Origin: Nocardia sp.
GTDB taxonomy: Bacteria; Actinomycetota; Actinomycetes; Mycobacteriales; Mycobacteriaceae
Direction of reading: 5' to 3'
DNA: 12,113 nt
NCBI GenBank assembly: GCA_013361595.1
Contig: JABFXT010000086.1
Location: 1 to 12,113 of the forward strand
In this document: positions 1 to 7,574 of the stretch, piece by piece
How the letters are laid out: each line of letters opens with the position of its first letter
How positions within the stretch are numbered: the first letter of the stretch is position 1
Position numbers and translations under genes: made by a program
Notes under the pieces: model-generated
What the model was told of the DNA's origin: nothing
Databases searched by the model: none
What the model saw: the letters and a program-made list of their open reading frames with translations, nothing else

Positions 1-2
1 CC

Positions 3-2507
3 CTGCTTTTTCGTGACGCGGTGGCAGGCGTACCGGCCGGCCGCCATCTGTCCCGTTGGGTGGCGGCCGACCGGCCGCTCTTCTGGTTCATCGGTGTGTC
101 GGTCGCGGCCATGTCCGTGTTCTTCGGGGTGATCGGCCCCTGGCTGACCGACAACCTGTTCCGGACGCTGCGCTATCGGCCGCGGTTGCTGCGGTTGCAG
201 CGGCAGGGAAACAGCGAAGCGCTCTCGCGGGAGCTCCTGAAGCTGGGCGAAGAGATCGCCGAGCGACCGTACCGTGAACAGCTACTGTTCGGTCTCCTGC
301 TGCGGATCGATGCCGGCCGCCCCGACGGCGAAGTCCAGGAGAGCGTGCTGCGCACCCTGTCCCGCATTCCACGGCTGGCCGAGCCGGGCTTGCTGTTCCG
401 GCTCAGCCCGCTGTGGGAAGAGCAGGTGAAGATGCGCCTGGTCATCGCCGACGCGCTGGTGACCGAGTACCACCGCACCCAGGCCGGCCCGCACTTGGAC
501 ACCGCCTTACAGATCCTGGAGGGACTCCACCGCCGGCCTCCGGCACTCGCCGGAAACGCGGCGCGTGCCGCGATCGCGCTGACGCTGGCCTGGGCTCTGG
601 GGTTGCGGTACGCCAGGGACCCCGCCGGTGACACCGGCGACCTGGTCCGAGCCCTCGGTCTGGCGGAGCAGGCCGCTGTCGTGCTCCCGGCGGAGAAAGC
701 GGGTGGGGTCCTCGGCCGGCTTCTGGTCAAGCAGTACGAGCGACAGCCGGACGTGGCCACGCTGTCCCGCGCGATCGAGGTACTCCGATCGGCCGGTCCG
801 TCTTCCGGACTGATCTGGGCGCTGGTGCTCCGGCACCGGGCAGTCGCGAACAGCAGCGATCTGGCGGAGGCCGCCGCGATCGTCAGGGACCTGGCTGTCG
901 ACGGTTCGGACGACGAAGAAGCGTTGTTCATGCTGCTGTTCACGGCAATGCAGGTACCCGGATGGTTGTACGGGCCGGAGCGTGCGCTGGTGGCGGACCT
1001 GCTGGACGTCGGCATACCGGCTACGTCGTATTCGCTGAACCTCCTGACCAGCGTGGCAAGAGCTACTCTCGCCGTCGACGAAGACCACGAGCGGGCACTC
1101 TTCTGGTATGAACGCATACTGTTGCTGACCGAACAGTCCGCCTCCCTCGGGCTGAGCCTCCAGGACCGGAAGGTGTTGCTCGCCGACAGAGCTCCTTCTC
1201 CTGCGTCGGTCGCGGATATCGCCCTGGCCATGGGCCAGGTCGAGCGGGCCGTGGAGTTGCTGGAACTCGGCCGGACCGTCATCTGGTCGCAGACCCGCCG
1301 GTTGCGCCGGACCGAGCCGCGGCCGATCGGCGCACCGGCCCGGCCGGCCGAGCTCCGCGGCGAGCTGGACAAGCCGGGCTATCCCGTTCCGGGACACTAC
1401 GACCTGCTGTCCGGGCACCGCGCGGCCACGGCTCGTGCCGAGTCGGCCGCCGAATGGGAAAGGCTCACCGCCGAGCCGCGCCCGGACCGGCGAATGAGCT
1501 TCGCCGAACTACGTGAGGCGGCCCGCGGTGGGCCCGTCGTCATCGTCAATATCCGCGATACGGGCTGCACCGCGATCGTCGTGCTCGCCGATCGTGATCC
1601 GGTACACGTAGGGCTTCCCCTCGCGGACCACGCCGAGCTGGCCGCCCGGGCCAGGGGGTTACTCGTCCCCACCATCAGGGGCATGAATGCCCTCGCCCTC
1701 GCCCGCCTCCTCTGGGACACCGTCGTCGCCCCCGTGTTAGAGGTGGTCGAGCCGTATCTCGGCGCGGACCGCCGCGTCTGGTGGTGCCCGACCGGCCCGC
1801 TGTCCGCTGTTCCGCTGCATCTGGCCGGTCACCACGATCAGCGAAACGGTCCCGCGCTGATCGACCACGTCGTCTCTTCGTACACCCCGAGCCTGTGGGC
1901 GCTGCGAGATGCGCGCCGGTCCGGTCCGGATAGCGTGGTTTCGACTCGGCCTTCGGCGGTGCTGGTCGCTTCGCTGCGCAGGACACCCGGCCTGCCCGAG
2001 CTCGAGCACGCCGAGGAAGAGGCGGCGATCGTATCGGCCCGGTTCCCGGCGGTCCGGGTGCTGGGAGAGCAGGAGGTCACCGTCGCCGCGACCCGAGCCG
2101 CGCTGAACGACCACCCGTGGGTCCATATCGCCTGCCACGGCGACGAGAGCGGTCTGATCCTGCACGACGGACGTCTCGGCCTGGACGAACTCGCGGATAT
2201 GAATCTGACCGGAGGGCGGCTGGCGTTCCTGTCCGCCTGCGTCTCGGCGCTCCCGGACGCCCGGGCCAGGGAGGAGGCACTCCATCCGGCCGCGGCGTTC
2301 CACCTGAACGGTTTCTCCCACGTGATCGGGACCATGTGGCAGATCGCCAGCGTCGATGGGCCGGCAATCGCGGACGACTTCTACCGCATGGTGCTGACCG
2401 AGCGTCGCGAGCCCGCACGCGCGCTCCACGATGCGCAGCGCAGGCTGCGCGAAGAACACCGGGCCGATCCCGCCCGCTGGGCGCCCTTCGTGCATTTCGG
2501 TCCCTGA
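3..2507 (+). CDS. TPR-repeat protein with C-terminal CHAT (caspase-like) protease domain, probably 5'-partial
   Basis: Residues are numbered from the GTG at 21. The frame is open to the left edge and no Shine-Dalgarno precedes that GTG, so the true start probably lies outside the window. Visible parts are a hydrophobic, likely membrane-spanning segment (about 20-41), an alpha-helical TPR-like region (about 55-420) with repeated 'DLxxAxxL' patterns, and a CHAT domain (about 500-828). The CHAT domain has the caspase-type His motif HIACHG (H706) and Cys motif LSAC (C740), the expected protease dyad, plus the typical C-terminal run GTMWQI...DDFYRMV. CHAT proteases of the caspase clan cleave protein partners and often act in bacterial conflict or cell-death systems. 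That role here is inferred from domain content and from the two downstream genes, which start 29 nt after its stop and probably share its transcript. The substrate is unknown. The CHAT call is strong; the membrane anchor is moderate. Confidence 0.9.
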   Translation: MLFRDAVAGVPAGRHLSRWVAADRPLFWFIGVSVAAMSVFFGVIGPWLTDNLFRTLRYRPRLLRLQRQGNSEALSRELLKLGEEIAERPYREQLLFGLLLRIDAGRPDGEVQESVLRTLSRIPRLAEPGLLFRLSPLWEEQVKMRLVIADALVTEYHRTQAGPHLDTALQILEGLHRRPPALAGNAARAAIALTLAWALGLRYARDPAGDTGDLVRALGLAEQAAVVLPAEKAGGVLGRLLVKQYERQPDVATLSRAIEVLRSAGPSSGLIWALVLRHRAVANSSDLAEAAAIVRDLAVDGSDDEEALFMLLFTAMQVPGWLYGPERALVADLLDVGIPATSYSLNLLTSVARATLAVDEDHERALFWYERILLLTEQSASLGLSLQDRKVLLADRAPSPASVADIALAMGQVERAVELLELGRTVIWSQTRRLRRTEPRPIGAPARPAELRGELDKPGYPVPGHYDLLSGHRAATARAESAAEWERLTAEPRPDRRMSFAELREAARGGPVVIVNIRDTGCTAIVVLADRDPVHVGLPLADHAELAARARGLLVPTIRGMNALALARLLWDTVVAPVLEVVEPYLGADRRVWWCPTGPLSAVPLHLAGHHDQRNGPALIDHVVSSYTPSLWALRDARRSGPDSVVSTRPSAVLVASLRRTPGLPELEHAEEEAAIVSARFPAVRVLGEQEVTVAATRAALNDHPWVHIACHGDESGLILHDGRLGLDELADMNLTGGRLAFLSACVSALPDARAREEALHPAAAFHLNGFSHVIGTMWQIASVDGPAIADDFYRMVLTERREPARALHDAQRRLREEHRADPARWAPFVHFGP

Positions 2508-2536
2508 AACAGCAAGTGCTGGTGCAGAGTTGACGT

Positions 2537-2974
2537 ATGCCCTGGTTCTCTTTCCGACGACGTGACCGGCGGGGCGAACCCGCTCCCGCCCCGCCACAGC
2601 CCGCCGAGTCGATCGCCCCGCCGGAGGACCCTGCACTGGCTCATGCCTGGTTCTGCGAGCGACTACCGAATCTGCGCGCCGCCGCTGACGAGTACGGCTG
2701 GCGGCGAGAGCTGGAAGCCCAGGTGGCGGCTGTGCGAGACGGGCGGCCCGCCACCGAGGCGCTGGCGGCACTGCGGCTGAACACGTCCGGCACCGTACGC
2801 GGGCTCGGCGAATTGCCCCTCCGGGACGTATGGGATCCCCGTCCGATCGGGGAGCGTTTCCAGTGCCCGCGTTTCCAGTGCCCGCCGCGCAGTCGTGGCC
2901 GGGACGGGCACGAGCCGCGGTGCCATCTCGAAGACCGCCAGTGCCTGCCCACCATCTATCGACTCGACTCCTAG
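2537..2974 (+). CDS. small protein with C-terminal Cys cluster, associated with the CHAT gene
   Basis: 145 residues; I do not recognise a named family. The N-terminus is basic (RRRDRRGEP) and runs into a Pro/Ala-rich stretch (about 15-32). A helical middle follows (about 33-90, containing HAWFCERLPNLRAAADEYGW). The C-terminal tail has four cysteines: C110, C115, C129 and C136 (spacing CX4C-X13-CX6C), with 'DGHEPRC' before the third. This could be a small zinc-binding knuckle. I recall similar small proteins ending in 'CP...C...G..P.C' beside CHAT genes in other actinobacteria, but cannot verify that here. The ATG at 2537 has only a weak upstream purine run (GCAGAG) and sits 29 nt after the CHAT stop; the next gene starts 10 nt after its stop. 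An adaptor or regulator linking the protease and membrane protein is a reasonable guess. C110 lies in a 15-bp tandem duplication. Confidence 0.75.
   Translation: MPWFSFRRRDRRGEPAPAPPQPAESIAPPEDPALAHAWFCERLPNLRAAADEYGWRRELEAQVAAVRDGRPATEALAALRLNTSGTVRGLGELPLRDVWDPRPIGERFQCPRFQCPPRSRGRDGHEPRCHLEDRQCLPTIYRLDS
2856..2885 (+). repeat. 15-bp perfect in-frame tandem duplication inside the Cys-cluster gene
   Basis: The unit GTTTCCAGTGCCCGC occurs twice head to tail (2856-2870 and 2871-2885). It is a multiple of three, so it keeps the frame and repeats the residues RFQCP, adding one cysteine to the C-terminal Cys cluster of the small protein. Seen directly in the sequence. Confidence 0.95.
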
Positions 2975-2984
2975 GGGCGACATC

Positions 2985-3848
2985 ATGGACGTCCTTCTCA
3001 CCGGTTTGGGGTCCAAATTCGCCGAGCGGTGGATCACGCTGCTCGCATTACCCGGCCTGCTCTTCGCATTGACACTCGTGTTGTCCTGGTGGCTGCACCC
3101 GCTCGGCGCGGCCCATGCTCTCGACCCGGCCCTGCTCAGCGACCGGCTGGACCCACCGCCGCCCCGGTGGCCGGCGAACACCCCACACCGGCTGGTGTTC
3201 GCCGCGCTGGTGACGCTCGCCGGGGCGGCCTCGGCCGGCATCGTCGCGGAGTCGAGCCGCGTCATCGCACGGCTGTGGATGGGGCGTGGTGTGGTGAGCG
3301 GCAAGCTGCTGGGATTCTTCCTCCGCCGCCGGATCCGGCAGGCCGAGAACGAAGCCCCGCGGGATCAGCGTGCCCACTACCTCCCCGAACGGGCGACCCG
3401 CATCGGAGACCACCTGCTCCTCGCCGAGCGGCGGATACACGCTCAGTACGGGGTGGGGCTGATCCGGATATGGCCACGATTGTGGCAGCTGTGTGACGAC
3501 AGTGAACGCGGCCCGGTCCAGCACGCCTGGAACCGGTACACCGCGGCCTCGATGCGGGCGGCATGGTCGCTCGGCTACCTGGCGCTGGGCCTGCTGTGGT
3601 GGCCGGCCGCGATAGCCGGCGGCGCCCTCTACCTTTCGGCCTGGATCGCCGCCCGCCGCGCGGCCGCCGAAACCGGTGTACTCGTCGAGGCGCTCACCGA
3701 TATCAAACTGCCGGAGCTGGCCGCCGCCCTGGGCGTGCCGTTGCCGCACGGCCGGTTCACTCCAGCCGACAGTCACATCGTCGAAACCGTCCTGGGCAAG
3801 GGCGCATATCGCCCCAGGGACCCGGACACGCCAACTGCTTCGGAGTAG
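2985..3848 (+). CDS. multi-spanning membrane protein of the CHAT cluster, function unknown
   Basis: 287 residues from the ATG at 2985, chosen because AGGGG at 2973-2977 is well spaced from it; an in-frame GTG at 2895 would overlap the preceding gene by 80 nt and adds a non-hydrophobic leader. Hydrophobic segments lie at about 17-37, 69-88 and 193-223 (the last probably a helical hairpin broken at WWP). Between them is a basic cytoplasmic-type region (about 96-190) with RRRIR, 'RATRIGDHLLLAERRIHAQYG' and a WPRLW motif (163-167). The C-terminus (about 228-287) is soluble, with LPELAAALGVPLPHGRFTP. I recall this WPRLW/QYG pattern from actinobacterial hypothetical membrane proteins but know no function. 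Tight coupling to the Cys-cluster gene and the CHAT gene suggests a membrane sensor or effector acted on by the protease; this is inference. Confidence 0.85.
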   Translation: MDVLLTGLGSKFAERWITLLALPGLLFALTLVLSWWLHPLGAAHALDPALLSDRLDPPPPRWPANTPHRLVFAALVTLAGAASAGIVAESSRVIARLWMGRGVVSGKLLGFFLRRRIRQAENEAPRDQRAHYLPERATRIGDHLLLAERRIHAQYGVGLIRIWPRLWQLCDDSERGPVQHAWNRYTAASMRAAWSLGYLALGLLWWPAAIAGGALYLSAWIAARRAAAETGVLVEALTDIKLPELAAALGVPLPHGRFTPADSHIVETVLGKGAYRPRDPDTPTASE

Positions 3849-3868
3849 TCGCCGGTCTCGCCGGAACG

Positions 3869-3904
3869 GTCACCACCGTGGGCGCCGCCGTGCGGTCGGG
3901 TGAC
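3869..3904 (+). terminator. imperfect GC-rich hairpin after the CHAT cluster
   Basis: GTCACC (3869-3874) pairs with GGTGAC (3899-3904), and the adjacent ACCG (3875-3878) pairs with CGGT (3893-3896), with a 2-nt bulge and a 14-nt loop. It lies 20 nt after the membrane-protein stop and 30 nt before the peptidase start. There is no T tract, as is common for hairpins in actinobacteria. It may instead be an operator or a chance structure. Confidence 0.3.
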
Positions 3905-3934
3905 AGCCCTGGCGCGGCGGAATAGGTTTCCACC

Positions 3935-6025
3935 ATGACGAACAATCCGTTCTTCGCCCGGAGCCCGCTTCCGTACGAACTTCCGGAATTCGCGAAGATC
4001 GATGACGAGCATTATCTACCCGCGTTCGAGCGGGGGATGGCCGAGCAGCTGTCCGAGATTCATGCCATCACCTCGGAGGTGGAGGAGCCCACCTTCGACA
4101 ACGTCATTGTGGCGTTGGAGCGTTCGGGTGCGCTGCTGAAGCGGGTGTCGAATGTCTTCGGCAATATCGCGAGCTCGGATTCGAGCGCGGAGTCCGATGC
4201 GATCGAGGCCGAGATCTCGCCGCGGCTCGCGGCGCACCGGGATGCCATCCATCTCGATCCGAAACTCTTCGGTCGGATCGACTCGCTGTACGGGCGGCGC
4301 GGCGAGCTCGGTCTGGACCCTGAGCAATTGAGACTGCTGGAGCTGTACCGCCTCCGGTTCGTCCGAGCCGGCGCCGGCCTGGATACCGACCAGCAGGACC
4401 GGTTGCGTGCGATCAACGTCGAACTCGCGGCATCGGCAACGCAATTCGGTCAGGCGAACACGGCGGCTCGCAATGCGGCGACGCTGATCCTGGACGATGT
4501 CTCGGAGCTGGCCGGACTGGACTCGGCGGCGCTCGCTGCCGCGGCGGCGAATGCCCGGTCGCTCGGACACACCGGAAAGTGGGCGCTGAGCCTGCAGAAC
4601 GTCTCGAATCAACCCGTGCTCGCTCGGCTGACCGACCGAGAGGTGCGGCGACGAGTGATGGCGGCGTCGCTGGGGCGTGGGTTCGGTGCCGATGGTGCCA
4701 ACAGCGCCCTCGCCGCCCGGATCGCTGCGCTGCGCGCCGAACGGGCCACGCTGCTCGGTTACCCGGATCACGCCGCGTACGCGGTGGCGGATCAGACCGC
4801 GAGAAGCGTATCGGCGGTCGAGGAAATGTTCGACCGGCTGGTTCCACCCGCTGTCGCCAAAGCACACGACGAGGCTGCCGAACTCGCGGCGGCGATGCGG
4901 GCCGCTACGGACGAGGAGGATGCCGGACTCTGCTCGTGGGATTGGCAATTCTGGTCGGGAAAAGTACAGGCCGCGGGGGCTTCGGTGGACACCGAGACGT
5001 TGCGTCCCTACTTCGAGTTGGAACGCGTGCTGCGAGACGGGGTGTTCTACGCCGCGGAGCAGGTCTACGGGATCAGCGTCCGGGAGCGCGGCGATCTGAT
5101 CGGTTATCACCCGGAGGTCCGCGTTTTCGAGGTGTTCGATGCCGGTGGCGAGCCCCTCGGGCTGTTCCTGGGTGACTTCTTCGCTCGTCCGTCGAAACGG
5201 GGCGGTGCCTGGATGAACGAATTGGTCAGCCAGTCACGCCTGTTGGATCAGAAGCCGGTCGTGGTGAACAATCTCAATATCGCGAAACCGGCCGAGGGTG
5301 AGGCGGCCCTGCTGACCTGGGACAACGTGAGGACTTTGTTCCATGAGTTCGGTCATGCCCTGCACGGGCTGTTCTCGGATGTGCGGTACCCGTTCTTCTC
5401 CGGTACCGAAGTGCCGCGCGATTTCGTCGAGTTCCCGTCACAGGTCAACGAGATGTGGATGTCGCGGCCGGAAATCCTGGCCAACTATGCCCGGCACTTC
5501 GAAACCGGTGAAGCGATGCCCGCCGAACTGGTCGAGCGGATGGCCGCCACCGAACGTTTCGGTGAGGGCTTCCGCACTGTCGAATATCTTGCCGCGGCAC
5601 TGCTGGACTGGGCATGGCATCGTATCCCGGCCGCCGACCCGCGGTCCGGAGTTTCCGACCCGGACAGCGCGTACGTCGAGGCTTTCGAGGAGGCGACGCT
5701 CCGGAAAGCGGGAATCGCTGTCGCCGCGATTCCCCCTCGTTATCGGACCGGATATTTCGCGCATATCTTCTCGGGTGGCTACGATGCCGGCTACTACTCG
5801 TATATCTGGAGCGAGGTGCTCGATGCCGACGCCGCACGCTGGTTCACCGACGGCGACGCACCGATCCGCGAGAAAGGCCGGCTCTTCCGGCGCGAGCTGC
5901 TGTCCCGGGGCGGGTCGGTGGACCCCCTCGAAGCCTTCGAAGCATTCCGCGGCCGAGCACCCGAGATCGAACCCCTACTGATCAGGAGGGGGCTGACCGT
6001 CCGATCCGGACAGGATGGAAGATGA
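3935..6025 (+). CDS. dcp: M3-family zinc metallopeptidase, peptidyl-dipeptidase Dcp type
   Basis: 696 residues, close to the usual ~680 of Dcp. These cytosolic zinc enzymes remove dipeptides from the C-terminus of oligopeptides and help recycle peptides. The N-terminus shows the family pattern NPFF...LPYELPEF...HYLPAFERGM. The zinc site is HEFGH (H470, E471, H474), with the third ligand E499 in DFVEFPSQ, 25 residues after the second His. The substrate-binding segment GGYDAGYYSYIW (about 614-625) is intact. There is no signal peptide. The ATG at 3935 is preceded by a modest AATAGG at 3921-3926 with 8 nt spacing. It is separated from the CHAT cluster by 86 nt and from the next gene by 191 nt, so it is probably its own unit. 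Oligopeptidase A is the nearest alternative; the N-terminal pattern and length favour Dcp. Confidence 0.95.
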   Translation: MTNNPFFARSPLPYELPEFAKIDDEHYLPAFERGMAEQLSEIHAITSEVEEPTFDNVIVALERSGALLKRVSNVFGNIASSDSSAESDAIEAEISPRLAAHRDAIHLDPKLFGRIDSLYGRRGELGLDPEQLRLLELYRLRFVRAGAGLDTDQQDRLRAINVELAASATQFGQANTAARNAATLILDDVSELAGLDSAALAAAAANARSLGHTGKWALSLQNVSNQPVLARLTDREVRRRVMAASLGRGFGADGANSALAARIAALRAERATLLGYPDHAAYAVADQTARSVSAVEEMFDRLVPPAVAKAHDEAAELAAAMRAATDEEDAGLCSWDWQFWSGKVQAAGASVDTETLRPYFELERVLRDGVFYAAEQVYGISVRERGDLIGYHPEVRVFEVFDAGGEPLGLFLGDFFARPSKRGGAWMNELVSQSRLLDQKPVVVNNLNIAKPAEGEAALLTWDNVRTLFHEFGHALHGLFSDVRYPFFSGTEVPRDFVEFPSQVNEMWMSRPEILANYARHFETGEAMPAELVERMAATERFGEGFRTVEYLAAALLDWAWHRIPAADPRSGVSDPDSAYVEAFEEATLRKAGIAVAAIPPRYRTGYFAHIFSGGYDAGYYSYIWSEVLDADAARWFTDGDAPIREKGRLFRRELLSRGGSVDPLEAFEAFRGRAPEIEPLLIRRGLTVRSGQDGR

Positions 6026-6045
6026 CGCGGCCGAATCCAGGTCGG

Positions 6046-6059
6046 GTCGGCTCCCCGAC
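6046..6059 (+). terminator. short hairpin downstream of dcp
   Basis: GTCGG (6046-6050) and CCGAC (6055-6059) form a 5-bp stem around a CTCC loop, extendable by two G-T pairs, 20 nt after the dcp stop. There is no T tract. Weak candidate terminator; a chance structure is quite possible at this GC content. Confidence 0.25.
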
Positions 6060-6216
6060 TTGCCGGCGGTGTCCTGGTCCGGCGCATGCGGGGTACGGAG
6101 CATTCTGGCGAGCCGGCTTACTCGCGGCCGATTCGTGAGCGTCGGCAGCGACTTGCGTGCTGACGATGGTTATCGGCGGGGTAAACCGCTGAGCGCGATT
6201 ACCTGGGAAGGATGCC

Positions 6217-7116
6217 ATGCGTACTGTTGCGATCTTCGAGGGCCGCGGGAGACGGCTCTTTCCCATGGTGTTGTTCGCTGTGTCGGTGGCAGTTCTGCTG
6301 ACTGTGACCGTGACCGCGGTGACGATGAGTGCACGCACTGCCACCGATGACGCCCGGTCGCCCCAGGACAGCGACGGGTTCGACTCGGGGCTGCTGGTGC
6401 GCATCGAGCAGGCCGAAGCATATGCGCGAACCCGCCCCGGGTTTGCCGGAATCGTGCTCCGCGACCGAATGACCGGTGCTGTATGGCGTAGTGCGGACGC
6501 GGGGACGCTGATCTGTGCTTGCTCTACACAGAAGCTGGCCATGGTGGTGGATTTGCTGCTCCGCAACGACTCGGGCGCGATCACGCTGACCGGGGAAGAC
6601 CGTGCGTTGATCCACAAGATGCTGAACTCCAGCGACGATGAGGCGGCAACGACGCTGTGGTATCGCTACGGCGGTGCGGCGGAGTATGCGGCGCGGTTTC
6701 CGTCGTACGGGATGACCGATATGAAATTCACCGACCGGCACGAGCATCATTGGGGTTGGATCCTGTCCACCTCGAACGATCTCGACCGTCTGATCAATTA
6801 CGTGCTGGAGGAACTGCCCGCCGGGCATCGGGACTATATCGTCGGTGAGATGCGGTCGGTCGAGGTGAACCAGCAATGGGGAGTCTGGGGTGCAGGTGCG
6901 ATGGCGCGGCCGGGGAACAAGAACGGTTGGTCCGACGACAACGATGACGGCTCCTGGCTGATGAATTCGGTGGGATTCGTCGGCCCCGAAGAGCGGTACA
7001 CGTTGGCGATCATGGACAACACCGGGGTGGTCGAGGGCGGTGACGAGGTCGGCATGGAGACCACGACCGGGATCAGTGAAATCCTCTTCGACGGTTACTT
7101 CGGCTCGGAGTACTAG
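6217..7116 (+). CDS. membrane-anchored serine hydrolase of the PBP/beta-lactamase fold
   Basis: 299 residues. The ATG at 6217 follows a strong Shine-Dalgarno, GGGAAGGA (6205-6212). A basic start (MRTVAIFEGRGRRLF) and one hydrophobic segment (about 16-38) indicate an uncleaved anchor with the rest outside the membrane. The extracytoplasmic domain (about 60-299) carries the three motifs of penicillin-interacting serine enzymes: SxxK as S103-T-Q-K106, an SDN-like S139-D-D141, and a KTG-like K235-N-G237. This supports an acyl-serine hydrolase related to class A beta-lactamases; the exact substrate (beta-lactam, peptidoglycan peptide or another ester/amide) cannot be told. Cysteines flank the nucleophile (C100, C102). 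I recall mycobacterial beta-lactamase-like surface proteins with a similar layout, but cannot assign orthology. Its 3' end converges on a gene on the opposite strand. Confidence 0.88.
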   Translation: MRTVAIFEGRGRRLFPMVLFAVSVAVLLTVTVTAVTMSARTATDDARSPQDSDGFDSGLLVRIEQAEAYARTRPGFAGIVLRDRMTGAVWRSADAGTLICACSTQKLAMVVDLLLRNDSGAITLTGEDRALIHKMLNSSDDEAATTLWYRYGGAAEYAARFPSYGMTDMKFTDRHEHHWGWILSTSNDLDRLINYVLEELPAGHRDYIVGEMRSVEVNQQWGVWGAGAMARPGNKNGWSDDNDDGSWLMNSVGFVGPEERYTLAIMDNTGVVEGGDEVGMETTTGISEILFDGYFGSEY

Positions 7117-7145
7117 CGGGGACCTCGACTCCGCCTGGTCGTCGG

Positions 7146-7163
7146 TGCCCGGAACGCCGGGCA
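7146..7163. terminator. perfect GC-rich hairpin between convergent genes
   Basis: TGCCCGG (7146-7152) and CCGGGCA (7157-7163) form a perfect 7-bp stem around an AACG tetraloop. It sits in the 53-nt gap between the stop of the serine hydrolase gene (+) and the stop of the two-helix membrane protein gene (-), where a bidirectional terminator is expected. It lacks a clear T tract on either side. Confidence 0.55.
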
Positions 7164-7169
7164 GGAGGG

Positions 7170-7571
7170 TCAGTGCTCGAAATAGTCCTCGGTACCGACG
7201 TGCGGATGCGGTTCCGACCGAACGGGATCTCGGAGGGGCCGGTCGGGCTCGGCCTTGCGGGCGAGAGATGTGACGATCAGTGCCAGAGCTGTCGCTATCA
7301 CGATATGCGCGGTGAGCATCACCAGCATGGGAAGGGCGAAGCCCTGTTCGGTGAGAATGCCGTGGTCTCCCACGCAGTAGAGGGTGTAGTTGGTGTAAGT
7401 GCCGTCGGAGTCGTGGAAGGTGTCGGAGACGACCACGGGTTCGGTGGTCGGGGACGAACAGAACAGGGGCGCGGTGAGTTTCGCTTCGCCGGGCCAGATG
7501 GCCACGGGAACGACGATGCTGAAGGCGCCGACGAGCAGTCCGGTCGAGAGGCTTGTCACTACACGGGGCAT
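7170..7571 (-). CDS. small two-helix membrane protein, function unknown
   Basis: 133 residues, not recognised. Hydrophobic helices at about 4-26 and 77-103 enclose an extracytoplasmic-type loop (about 27-76) with two cysteines, C38 and C66, that could form a disulfide, and a Tyr/Thr-rich stretch (GTYTNYTLYC). The C-terminal tail (about 104-133) is polar, with His and Pro, and presumably cytoplasmic. The start codon lies 3 nt after the stop of the lipoprotein gene on the same strand, so the two are almost certainly co-transcribed and translationally coupled. A joint job at the cell surface is inferred from this coupling only. Confidence 0.8.
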   Translation of the reverse strand: MPRVVTSLSTGLLVGAFSIVVPVAIWPGEAKLTAPLFCSSPTTEPVVVSDTFHDSDGTYTNYTLYCVGDHGILTEQGFALPMLVMLTAHIVIATALALIVTSLARKAEPDRPLRDPVRSEPHPHVGTEDYFEH

Positions 7572-7574
7572 CGG

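Noticed and set aside
173..1372. 399-codon minus-strand frame, and similar ones at 507-1418 and 1737-2771
   Set aside because: All are antisense to the CHAT gene, Ser/Arg-rich, without recognisable domains or ribosome binding sites.
2895..2984. Earlier in-frame GTG start for the membrane protein
   Set aside because: It would overlap the Cys-cluster gene by 80 nt, has no good ribosome binding site and adds a non-hydrophobic leader. The ATG at 2985 with AGGGG upstream is better.
4016..5110. 364-codon minus-strand frame antisense to the Dcp peptidase
   Set aside because: The + strand peptidase is unmistakable, and the antisense product is Arg/Gln-rich without features.
6015..6350. 111-codon + strand frame overlapping the end of dcp and the start of the hydrolase gene
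   Set aside because: It overlaps two well-supported genes out of frame and encodes no recognisable feature.
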